NCBI GenBank assembly: GCA_964402955.1
Contig: CAYOEZ010000015.1
Coordinates: 1 to 37,472 of the forward strand
DNA length: 37,472 nucleotides
Source of the DNA: CAYOEZ01 sp964402955
GTDB taxonomy: Bacteria > Chloroflexota > DTOL01 > DAOUCN01
Direction of reading: 5' to 3'
Numbering within the stretch: the first letter of the stretch is position 1; each line of letters opens with the position of its first letter. Positions 1 through 10,135 of this stretch are shown here, in pieces. The notes beneath the pieces are model-generated. The model was given only the letters and a program-made list of their open reading frames with translations, did no database searches and was not told where the DNA came from. Made by a program: the position numbers and the translations under genes.

Positions 1-1
1 T

Positions 2-2662
<2,661 letters not shown>

Positions 2663-2690
2663 AGTGACGACGACCGTAGACAGCTTTGGC

Positions 2691-2728
2691 GCGGATGCCT
2701 GGCGTGATCCACAACGCCGGGTGTCCGC
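2691..2728 (+). terminator. Hairpin downstream of rpoC, possible terminator
   Basis: A 15-pair inverted repeat with several G-T wobbles (arms 2691-2705 and 2714-2728, 8-base loop) lies in the 118-base gap after rpoC. No T-run follows, so termination is possible but unproven. Confidence 0.4.
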
Positions 2729-2780
2729 ACCAGTACTGCCCATTCTTCGTGGATAGCGACCATCTCCCGAGGAGGCGCAT

Positions 2781-3518
2781 ATGAATACGACTGGACTGTT
2801 GGCCCCGATCCTGGTTTTGACGACGGTGGTAGAGCGCATCATGGAGGCCGTCTGGGGCGTGTGGGAACGTTTCAAGGTTCTGGCGGCGGAAACGCTGATC
2901 AAGAACGGCAACAATCTGGCCGAGAAAGAGAAGCTGGCCCGTGATCCTGACTACGTGCGTAAGTTGCTGCTAGACAACGAGAACTATAAGCAACGCAAGC
3001 GCATTCTGACTCTGATCGCGGGCAGCCTGGCCGGTATGTTGCTCTCCATCGTCACCGGCGTCCGCTTCTTCGAAATGACGTTCGCAGTTCTGCAGATCCC
3101 TCAGCCAATGGTCAGTGTGCGTAGCACCGACCTGGTGCACCTCTTCGATGTTGTCATTACCGGTTTGGTCATCGGCTCCGGCTCGCAACCCGTTCACGCC
3201 TTGATCAGTTGGATCGGCTTTGCCCAAAGTGTGCAAAAGGAGCTGACCGAGCTACGCAAGAGCGAGCGCACACTGAGCGACGCACATATCCTCAACGATG
3301 TGTTGGTAACGCTGGGTGTGCCCCAGGATGCTATCTCTGACGTGCTGAATTTGATGACGCAAAACGGAGTCAGGACGTTGGACGATCTGATGCTGGCGTT
3401 GCGCAGCGCCGGCGGTGGCTTGACAGCCAAAGACATCCAATCGATCGAGAGCGTGAAGACGGTCAAGAATTATCTGGTGATGATTGGTCGCGGCGACCTG
3501 ACCCGTCTGCTGCCATAG
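2781..3518 (+). CDS. Membrane protein of unknown function
   Basis: A 245-residue protein that I do not recognise as a named family. It has a hydrophobic N-terminus (about residues 4-20), a charged helical stretch, a clear membrane segment near residues 77-98 and a second hydrophobic region near 120-150 that contains VITGLVIGSGSQPVHALI. A helical, mostly soluble C-terminal third follows. The start ATG has a strong ribosome binding site (GAGGAGG about 7 bases upstream). It sits between rpoC and an aldolase gene, 48 bases before the latter, so the two may be co-transcribed. No catalytic motif is visible. That it is an integral inner-membrane protein is an inference from hydrophobicity only. Confidence 0.85.
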   Translation: MNTTGLLAPILVLTTVVERIMEAVWGVWERFKVLAAETLIKNGNNLAEKEKLARDPDYVRKLLLDNENYKQRKRILTLIAGSLAGMLLSIVTGVRFFEMTFAVLQIPQPMVSVRSTDLVHLFDVVITGLVIGSGSQPVHALISWIGFAQSVQKELTELRKSERTLSDAHILNDVLVTLGVPQDAISDVLNLMTQNGVRTLDDLMLALRSAGGGLTAKDIQSIESVKTVKNYLVMIGRGDLTRLLP

Positions 3519-3566
3519 GCGAACCGGATGACACGAGCCGGATAACGAGTGAGTGAGGAAACTCAT

Positions 3567-4331
3567 ATGATGAAGAATACGCTGAAAGAAAAAGTGAAGA
3601 AAGGTGATGCAGCGCTGGGCGTCTTTGTTGCCTTTCCCTCACCCGATGTGGTGGAGATGTGCGGCTACCTGGGCTTTGATTTCGTGCTGCTGGATGCGGA
3701 GCATGGCCCGATGAGCGTGGAGAGTGCTGCCCACCTCTTGCGCGCCGCCGAGTGCGCCGGCATAACCCCAATCGTCAATGTGCCATCGAGCAACCCGCAG
3801 ACGATTGGCCGCTACCTGGACATCGGGGCGCTCGGCATTCAGGTGCCGCAGGTCAACGATCGTGACGAAGCTGAGGCGATTGTCAGGGCCGTGAAGTACC
3901 ATCCCCTCGGGCAGAGAGGTATGGCCCGCCCTCGGTCTGGCCGCTATGGTCTCGCTGAATCGATGACAGACTATGTTGAGCAGGCCAACAAAGAGACGAT
4001 GGTGATCGCCAGCATCGAGAATATCGAGGGCGTCATGCACCTGCCCCACATCCTGGACACGGAGGGTATCGATGTGTTCCTCATCGGCCCACACGATCTG
4101 TCGCAATCGCTCGGCATGCCGGGGCAGATAGGAACGCCGCTGGTCAAGAGCGCCATCGATACCATTGTCACACAGGTGCGTGCGGCAGGACGCGCCGTGG
4201 GCATCTTCGCCCCAGATGCTGCCTCGGCACGCGCCTACATTGCCAAAGGCGCGCAGTATGTGATTACTGGTTCGGTTGGCCTGTTGTCCCGGGCTGCAAA
4301 TGACTACTTGCGGGATGTGCGACGCCGCTAG
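3567..4331 (+). CDS. HpcH/HpaI-family aldolase
   Basis: A 254-residue class II (metal-dependent) aldolase of the HpcH/HpaI family, which cleaves or forms 2-keto-3-deoxy-type acids to pyruvate plus an aldehyde. Visible signatures are LLDAEHGPMS (the catalytic His region), the Arg-containing RGMARPRSGRYG, and the metal ligands Glu in SIENIEG and Asp in IGPHDLS. The length is typical for the family (250-270). Translation probably starts at ATG 3567 (or the adjacent ATG 3570) because GAGGAA lies 6 bases upstream; a GTG at 3549 has no such site. The substrate cannot be told from sequence; citrate-lyase-like and hydroxy-ketoacid aldolases share these motifs. A strong terminator follows about 100 bases later. 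Confidence 0.93.
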   Translation: MMKNTLKEKVKKGDAALGVFVAFPSPDVVEMCGYLGFDFVLLDAEHGPMSVESAAHLLRAAECAGITPIVNVPSSNPQTIGRYLDIGALGIQVPQVNDRDEAEAIVRAVKYHPLGQRGMARPRSGRYGLAESMTDYVEQANKETMVIASIENIEGVMHLPHILDTEGIDVFLIGPHDLSQSLGMPGQIGTPLVKSAIDTIVTQVRAAGRAVGIFAPDAASARAYIAKGAQYVITGSVGLLSRAANDYLRDVRRR

Positions 4332-4428
4332 ATGCTCGCCTCCCCGCTCCATCGGGAACTGAGCGGCGGCGATGGTCTGTGTTCGGATGGCGCAGACGAC
4401 GGTCTTTTCCATCGTGAGTTGGACAACA

Positions 4429-4467
4429 AGTAGACTTCCGCGGTCGCACCCACGCCGGAAGTCTACT
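4429..4467 (+). terminator. Rho-independent terminator after the aldolase gene
   Basis: A 12-bp perfect stem (AGTAGACTTCCG with its complement, arms 4429-4440 and 4456-4467) has a 15-base loop and is followed by TTCTTC. Confidence 0.75.
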
Positions 4468-4505
4468 TTCTTCATATGCTCGTATCCCCAGCGTCGGAAT
4501 CACGT

Positions 4506-4511
4506 TACAAT
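4506..4511 (+). promoter_or_regulatory. Possible -10 element for the first Thr/Pro-rich protein
   Basis: TACAAT lies 74 bases before the chosen start at 4585, just after the aldolase terminator. No convincing -35 box is seen at the proper distance, so this is weak. Confidence 0.35.
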
Positions 4512-4584
4512 AGATAGCTTCCACAGAATGAGACCTGCCTTCGCGCCCATTTCGCACCCATATTGGGAAGAGGACACCTGCTTA

Positions 4585-7323
4585 ATGACACACACAAATC
4601 CCCCTGTTCGTGTGACAAGGCGGCACGAGACCCAGGCTGTTGCCCAGTGGGCGACAATCATTGCTACGATTCTTGCCTTTGTTGCCCTCATGGCCAGTGC
4701 AGCGACGGCGGCCAGCGTTCCGCCGCAAGACCTGATCGGCGCCGGGCCAGGGCTTCTGGATGTGACCGCGACGGCGACATCCACGCCGACCGGGTCGCCC
4801 ACAAGCACTCCCACGGAAACAGCAACGCCGACGGCGACGCCCCAGGTCACGACCGTCCTGCGGGCCGCGGCCGACACGATGCTCTACGCCGACAGGCCAG
4901 CCGACAACTACGGCAGCGCGGCGACCGTCGACTGCGGAGCGGCTGCCAGCCTTTCTTGCCTTTTCCGCTTCGATCTATCGGCAATTCCCGGCCACGCCAC
5001 GATCTACAGCGCAACATTCAGGCTGTATAGCATCTCTCAAACCGGTCCTCGCCTGGGAACGTATGGCATTTTTGCCTTGAAGCGGCCGTGGACGGAGATG
5101 GGCGCAACCTGGCTCACGAGTAATGGCGCTGCTGCGTGGGGCGCTGTTGGAGCGAACAGCACGGCAAGCGACAAGGAAGCGACGTCCAGTGGCAGCGCCT
5201 CCCTCTACGGATGGCCGGAACACTGGTCCGACATCGACGTAACGGCGCTGGTGCAGCGCTGGGTCGACGGCGAGCTCGTGAACAACGGTCTCAAACTTGA
5301 GAAAACGGGCGGCGAGCTGACGAGTATCACATTCAGAATGGACGAAGCTTCCGCCAACCGGCCACAGCTCGTTGTCGCCTGGTCGCCTCCCTATACGCCG
5401 ACGCCCACAGAGACGTCCACAATCACCAGCACACCGACCCATACGGGGACGCCCACCCACACCGGCACAGCCACTCATACGGGCACTCCGACCAACACCC
5501 CGACGATTACGCATACGCCGACTATGACCAACACACCGACGGTCACGCAGACGCCAACGATCACGAACACGCCAACGTATACTGGTACGCCGACAAACAC
5601 CGGCACCGCCACGCGCACCTCGACCGCCACGGCGACGCCGACCAGCACGGCCACCGGCACCGCCACACGCACCAACACGGCGACGCAGACGGGCACGACC
5701 ACGGCAACGCCGACGTTGCATCCCGGCTACAACCATACCCTCACGCTGCAGCAGGGCATCTTGCCCGATGCGAGTTATGCCGGCTGCAAAGACGCCACGC
5801 TGGTCAACTATGAGCCTGACTATCCGTATACCGCCTCGCAGATCTACCTGCGTAATGACGCGAGCGGCCAGAAAGAGGGCCTGCAGCGTTGGGATCTGAA
5901 CGGCTTCATGCCGGCGTGGTCGATCGTGACGGCCGCTCATCTCAACGTTTATGTCCTCAACGCCACAAATGCGAATGATGTCACCGTGTCTCTCTTCCCT
6001 GTCATCCGCACGTGGATTGCTGATCAAGCAACATGGAACAGCGCCACCGACGATGTGCGCTGGGGCACGCCTGGCGCTTTGAACACGGCGACCGACATCA
6101 TAGGCACACCCGTCGATGATGTGACGCTGACCGATAGCGGCCGCTGGTATGCCTTTGACGTGGCGTCGTTAGTCCAGCAATGGGTGGCTGACCCCGGCAC
6201 GAACAAGGGCGTCCTCTATCGAATCACCTGGTTGCAGGGCTCGGTTGAGTATGAGCTTGCCAGTTGCCGCTTTGCCTATGGCGCCGCGTCGCTCCGTCCG
6301 CAACTGGTGGTCGCCTACAACGACTTCTACGCAGGCAATACGCCGACGGCCACCGCCACGGCGACGCCAACGCACACGCCGCCAGTGCCCTGGACGCCCA
6401 CCAAAACTAAGACGCCGCGCCCAACCTTCACTGCCACGCGCACGCCGTCGTTCACGCCGACCAGAACGTCTACGGTGACCAACACGCCAACTTTGACGAA
6501 CACACGCACGGTCACGAGTACCCCGACCCAGACTGGCACAGCGACCAGCACGCATACGCCAACGCAAACGGCGACTGTGACCGAAACCGGCACCGCCACG
6601 CGCACGCCCAAGCCGACCTTCACACCCACCGAGACGGCAACTGCCACGGCGACGCCGAGCGAAACGCCAACCATGACCGCATCGCCAACGCTGACGCTGA
6701 CGGCGACGGTCACTGATACCCCGACGACGACGATGACCGCCACCGCTACCCCGACGGCCTGCGCTGACATCTATGAGCCGAACAACACGCCGGCGATGGC
6801 GGCCGCGCTTGTGCCCAACGCTCCACCCCAACTGCACAACGTCGACGTTGCCGGCGACCTGGACTGGGAGGTCTTTGCGGCTATTCCCGGCAGTACGTAT
6901 GTGATGCGCACGCTGAACCTGGGCGGCGGGGCGGATACAATTCTTTGCCTGTACGACGGCGCAACGATGACGCAGATCGCCTGCGACGATGATAGCGGCG
7001 ATGAGCCGCTGGCCTCAAAGATCACGTTCAGCGTCCCGGCGGCCGGCCTGTACTATGTCGTCGTGAGCAACCGTGACCCATCGGTCGGAGCGTGCGGCAT
7101 GACCTATGAGTTGGAGCTGAGCTCCACGCCGTTTACGCCGACTGCGACAGCCACAGCCAGCGTGACGCCCAGCCTGACGCCGACGATCACGCCTACACCG
7201 ACTGATACGCTGACGCCCACCGTGACGGCCACGCCGACGGCGACGCCGACCGCCACGGCGACCCCACAGGTGTATAGGATCACACTGCCCATCATTCTGT
7301 CCGATGAGGCGCCGGGAGGGTAG
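4585..7323 (+). CDS. Secreted DNRLRE/PPC-domain protein with Thr/Pro linkers
   Basis: A 912-residue exported protein. After a signal sequence (hydrophobic core TIIATILAFVALMASAATA) come a DNRLRE-like domain, about 110 residues of Thr/Pro/Gly repeats, a second DNRLRE-like domain, a second long Thr/Pro linker and a bacterial pre-peptidase C-terminal (PPC) domain beginning CADIYEPNNTPAMAAAL. A third linker follows, and the protein ends in YRITLPIILSDEAPGG. DNRLRE and PPC domains are beta-sandwich modules of secreted proteins, so a cell-surface binding or adhesion role is inferred; no catalytic domain is visible. The open frame extends upstream to 4372, but those residues do not look coding, and ATG 4585 gives a proper signal peptide; its ribosome site is only moderate. 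The neighbour at 7536 shares this architecture, so the pair probably arose by duplication and domain shuffling. Confidence 0.85.
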   Translation: MTHTNPPVRVTRRHETQAVAQWATIIATILAFVALMASAATAASVPPQDLIGAGPGLLDVTATATSTPTGSPTSTPTETATPTATPQVTTVLRAAADTMLYADRPADNYGSAATVDCGAAASLSCLFRFDLSAIPGHATIYSATFRLYSISQTGPRLGTYGIFALKRPWTEMGATWLTSNGAAAWGAVGANSTASDKEATSSGSASLYGWPEHWSDIDVTALVQRWVDGELVNNGLKLEKTGGELTSITFRMDEASANRPQLVVAWSPPYTPTPTETSTITSTPTHTGTPTHTGTATHTGTPTNTPTITHTPTMTNTPTVTQTPTITNTPTYTGTPTNTGTATRTSTATATPTSTATGTATRTNTATQTGTTTATPTLHPGYNHTLTLQQGILPDASYAGCKDATLVNYEPDYPYTASQIYLRNDASGQKEGLQRWDLNGFMPAWSIVTAAHLNVYVLNATNANDVTVSLFPVIRTWIADQATWNSATDDVRWGTPGALNTATDIIGTPVDDVTLTDSGRWYAFDVASLVQQWVADPGTNKGVLYRITWLQGSVEYELASCRFAYGAASLRPQLVVAYNDFYAGNTPTATATATPTHTPPVPWTPTKTKTPRPTFTATRTPSFTPTRTSTVTNTPTLTNTRTVTSTPTQTGTATSTHTPTQTATVTETGTATRTPKPTFTPTETATATATPSETPTMTASPTLTLTATVTDTPTTTMTATATPTACADIYEPNNTPAMAAALVPNAPPQLHNVDVAGDLDWEVFAAIPGSTYVMRTLNLGGGADTILCLYDGATMTQIACDDDSGDEPLASKITFSVPAAGLYYVVVSNRDPSVGACGMTYELELSSTPFTPTATATASVTPSLTPTITPTPTDTLTPTVTATPTATPTATATPQVYRITLPIILSDEAPGG
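5395..5717 (+). repeat. Thr/Pro-coding tandem low-complexity DNA
   Basis: An irregular array of acgccnacn-type triplets encodes the first long linker (TPTxTxTPT pattern). It is rich in short direct repeats and prone to length change. Confidence 0.8.
6343..6759 (+). repeat. Thr/Pro-coding tandem low-complexity DNA (second linker)
   Basis: Same repeat style as at 5395-5717. It encodes about 139 residues dominated by Thr, Pro and Ala, with a few basic positions (TKTKTPRP). Confidence 0.8.
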
Positions 7324-7335
7324 TAGAAGGCGTGA

Positions 7336-7450
7336 TAGGGGGACGGGGTGATGGGGAGATAGGGTGGGGGGGCGGAGACGCCGTGACAAGTCACCCCGTC
7401 TCCCCATCTCCCCATTACCCCATCTCCCCATCTCCCCATCTCCCTATCTC
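7336..7450. repeat. Strand-asymmetric short tandem repeat forming a large inverted repeat
   Basis: The left half is G-rich (gatggggagatagggtgggg) and the right half is a C-rich array of about 8-base units (ccccatct). The two halves can pair through their complementary ggggagat/atctcccc units. It lies in the gap between the two Thr/Pro-rich genes and does not look coding. It may end transcription of the first gene or be a replication-slippage tract. Confidence 0.75.
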
Positions 7451-7535
7451 AGGCAATCTGCCCCCAACGCAAACGCGGATCGTTCGTCTATCATATATGA
7501 GTAGTAGTCCGATGACCGAAGCGCGGAGGTGTGTT

Positions 7536-9737
7536 ATGCGTGTGCAGAGCGGAAGGCTCCCGAAAGTTGTGGTCTCTAGCTCTCTGTTTCTTCTCGTTGC
7601 CGCGATTCTGCTTTGGAGCGGCCGCCCGGCCGCTGCCACCCCGGTCGATGTTCTACGCCTGAACGTTGGTGGTCCGCAGTATACAGACACGCAGGGCCAG
7701 GTTTGGGCGAGTGATGATGGCACAGTCTGTAGCAGCGCCTTCAAGCTTTCCACGCCCTCTGCCATCGGCGGCACGGCTGATGATCCGCTCTACCAGGATG
7801 TGCGCTATGGAATCACGTTCCACTGCACTCAGGCGGTGGCCAATGGTCTGTACCAGGTGGATCTGAAGTTTGCCGAGATCTATCACACGCAGGTCAACAA
7901 GCGCCTGATTGATGTGAACATCGAAGGCATCGTTGCGGCCTACCGTCTGGATGTCCTGCTTGCCGCCGGCGGGCCCAATGTTGCCTATGACGTGATCACC
8001 TACGCCACGGTTAATGACGGCGCCCTTACCATTGATCTCTCCGCCTTCAAAGACACGGCGCTGCTCAATGCGCTCAAGATCACGCGCATCGACGCTATCC
8101 CGACGGCCACGGCAACGAAGACGTCGACCCCGACCGTCACGTCCACCGCGACGGCGACGGGCACGGCCACCCGCACCGCTACGATCACCAGGACGCCGAC
8201 GGTAACGGCCACGCCCACGTTTGCTAGCCCGCACACAGTGGTGTTGCAGCGCGGCGGCTTGCCGGACAGTGGCTACGTGGGCGCCGATGACGTAACGATC
8301 CTGCAGCAGGAGCCCAACCAGGGGCACTATCCCACGATGGGCCTCTACTTGCGTCCCAAAGACAATGGGAACATCGAGAAGCAAGGCTTGCTGCGCTTCG
8401 AACTGCAACCCTATATTCCCGACAGTGCCGTCGTCGGCCAGGCCATTCTGAGCCTGTACGTCGTGTCGACCACGAATGTGAACTCGGCTGAGTTGCAGAT
8501 TTTCTCCCTCAACCGCCCCTGGATTCCGCAATTGGCCACCTGGAATGCGGCCTATACGGGCAGTGCCTGGGAAACGCCAGGCGCCTATGGGCCGACCGAT
8601 CGCAGCCAGACGCCCAGTCTGACGCGGGCGCTGCCGTCGTGCCCGTCAGCAGGCTGCAACCAGTGGATGGACTTCAACGTAACGTCCCTCGTCCAGCAAT
8701 GGGTGTCGAATCCTGACGCCAATAACGGCATGCTGCTTCATCTGGCCAACCAGACCGGCAGCGTCGAGTACACGCTTCTGTCGTCGAACTACTGGTTAAC
8801 GACAACTTTGCGGCCCAAGCTGTCTGTGTTGTGGGCTGAAGCAACGCCCACGCCGAGCCCGACCTTCACGCCGACGCCGACCAGAACGAAGACGCCGACC
8901 AATTCAGTCACGCCCACGCCAAGCGTGACGCCCACGCCAACCAATACGCCAACACATCTGCCGACCAAGACGCCGACGCCTACAGACACCGCGACCGCCA
9001 CGGAGACAGCGCTGCCCGCGCCAACAGCGACGGAAACGAACACGCCATTGCCCAGCGCCACCGGGACGGCAACGCGTACAGGCACGGCAACAGCCACCGG
9101 GACGCCGACGGGCACAGCGACGAACACGAACACGCCGCTGCCAACATCGACTGCCACGCGCACCGGCACGGCGACGCGTACAGGCACGACAACAGCCACC
9201 GCTACAATCACGCTAACTCCCACACCGTCGGCGACGCCCACGACATGCTTCGACATCTACGAGCCGGATAACTCGTTTGCTCAGGCACGCGCGATCAGCT
9301 TTGGCGGCGAAATGCAGCAGCACAGCAACGCCGTTCAAGGAGACCAAGACTGGGTGAAATTCCCTGCGCTCCCCGGCTACATCTACACCATGCGCACGTC
9401 TGGCTTGCTGGGACAGCACAATGACACGGTGCTTGATCTGTATGCGTCTGACGGCGTGACCCTGCTGGCGTCGAACGATGACGATCCCGTCGATGGCGGG
9501 CCCGGCTCGCGCATCGACTGGCAGTTTGAAGCAAGCGGGACATACTACGTGCGTGAACGGCAACTGCGGAGCAGCGAGGTCTGGGGTTGCCAGATAGCGT
9601 ACTATCTACAGGTACAGAGAGTTTCTGCGCCGCCAACGGCCACGCCGACAGCGACGGCGACAGCAACGGCAACCGCTATCCCAACCACCCCGGCGTATTA
9701 CCCTGTCTATCTGCCGCTGATTATGGCGAGTCGCTAG
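7536..9737 (+). CDS. Secreted malectin/DNRLRE/PPC-domain protein
   Basis: A 733-residue exported protein. The start ATG is fixed by GGAGGT 5 bases upstream; the frame stays open further upstream through the intergenic repeat, but that part is not credible. A signal sequence (VVVSSSLFLLVAAILLW) leads into a malectin-like domain (LRLNVGGPQYTD, LKFAEIYHT; about residues 35-185), a carbohydrate-binding fold. Then come a short Thr/Pro linker, a DNRLRE-like domain (about 230-430), a long Thr/Pro linker, a PPC domain starting CFDIYEPDNSFAQA, a short linker and the C-terminal YYPVYLPLIMASR. Glycan binding at the cell surface is inferred; no enzyme domain is seen. The gene converges on the purA group, with a bidirectional terminator between. 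Confidence 0.87.
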   Translation: MRVQSGRLPKVVVSSSLFLLVAAILLWSGRPAAATPVDVLRLNVGGPQYTDTQGQVWASDDGTVCSSAFKLSTPSAIGGTADDPLYQDVRYGITFHCTQAVANGLYQVDLKFAEIYHTQVNKRLIDVNIEGIVAAYRLDVLLAAGGPNVAYDVITYATVNDGALTIDLSAFKDTALLNALKITRIDAIPTATATKTSTPTVTSTATATGTATRTATITRTPTVTATPTFASPHTVVLQRGGLPDSGYVGADDVTILQQEPNQGHYPTMGLYLRPKDNGNIEKQGLLRFELQPYIPDSAVVGQAILSLYVVSTTNVNSAELQIFSLNRPWIPQLATWNAAYTGSAWETPGAYGPTDRSQTPSLTRALPSCPSAGCNQWMDFNVTSLVQQWVSNPDANNGMLLHLANQTGSVEYTLLSSNYWLTTTLRPKLSVLWAEATPTPSPTFTPTPTRTKTPTNSVTPTPSVTPTPTNTPTHLPTKTPTPTDTATATETALPAPTATETNTPLPSATGTATRTGTATATGTPTGTATNTNTPLPTSTATRTGTATRTGTTTATATITLTPTPSATPTTCFDIYEPDNSFAQARAISFGGEMQQHSNAVQGDQDWVKFPALPGYIYTMRTSGLLGQHNDTVLDLYASDGVTLLASNDDDPVDGGPGSRIDWQFEASGTYYVRERQLRSSEVWGCQIAYYLQVQRVSAPPTATPTATATATATAIPTTPAYYPVYLPLIMASR
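8836..9240 (+). repeat. Thr/Pro-coding low-complexity DNA
   Basis: Tandem acn/ccn-type codons encode the main linker of the malectin-containing protein, including repeated blocks such as cgtacaggcacgrcaacagcc seen twice near 9077 and 9177. Confidence 0.75.
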
Positions 9738-9862
9738 GTGTGCAGGCTGACCTTGTGTGCGTAGCGGGGGAAGGGGTTCCATGCGAGGTGGGGCCAGGCG
9801 ATAGGTAGATGGCGTAGGGCACGAGTCAATCTCAGCCCGGCGCCGGGGGTATAGAAAACAAT

Positions 9863-9896
9863 AAGGGCGCAAAGGCCAGCTTATCTTTGCGCCCTT
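9863..9896. terminator. Bidirectional terminator between convergent genes
   Basis: A 12-bp perfect stem (AAGGGCGCAAAG with its complement; arms 9863-9874 and 9885-9896) has a 10-base loop and is A-rich on the left. It lies between the plus-strand malectin gene and the minus-strand purB-purA group. The remaining 9738-9961 sequence shows nothing else recognisable. Confidence 0.7.
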
Positions 9897-9961
9897 TGCA
9901 GTGACAGATCCCATCCCATATTCGATTCTCCTCTTTTGCTTCTTTAGTGCCGGTGCTTCGT

Positions 9962-10135
9962 CTACCGCCAGCGCTCCTCAGCCAGCTCGCCCCCGACATG
10001 GGCGCCGATGAAGTCCATCACTCCCGGTAGGGGATTGGCATACGATGGCGCTGCCGCACGATGGTTGTGCTCCATCGTCTCCTCTCGTACACTTTCATCG
10101 GCTTCGCGTAGGGCCTGTGGCGTCGCTGTTGTCAT
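9962..10135 (-). CDS. Small protein translationally coupled to purA (57 aa)
   Basis: A 57-codon gene whose ATG overlaps the purA stop in an ATGA arrangement (purA ends at 10132, this gene starts at 10135). A near-perfect ribosome site (AAGGAGGTGA) lies inside the last purA codons, 6 to 7 bases before the start. The product begins MTTATPQALREADESV and ends GGELAEERWR. It is hydrophilic and acidic, with no membrane segment, cysteine pair or motif I recognise. The overlap and strong Shine-Dalgarno sequence make real translation likely, with expression tied to purA. Function is unknown; a role linked to purine synthesis is only a guess from position. Confidence 0.7.
   Translation of the reverse strand: MTTATPQALREADESVREETMEHNHRAAAPSYANPLPGVMDFIGAHVGGELAEERWR

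Noticed and set aside
3639..4475. 278-codon minus-strand frame opposite the aldolase
   Set aside because: Shadow of a recognised gene with no family resemblance or ribosome site.
4975..6837. Long minus-strand open frames rich in Arg and Gly or in alternating Val-Gly
   Set aside because: They are the complement of the Thr/Pro-coding repeats; composition is that of antisense low-complexity DNA, with no ribosome sites.
7332..7535. Upstream extension of the malectin-protein frame
   Set aside because: It reads through the intergenic octamer repeat; the GGAGGT-ATG at 7536 and the signal peptide define the start.
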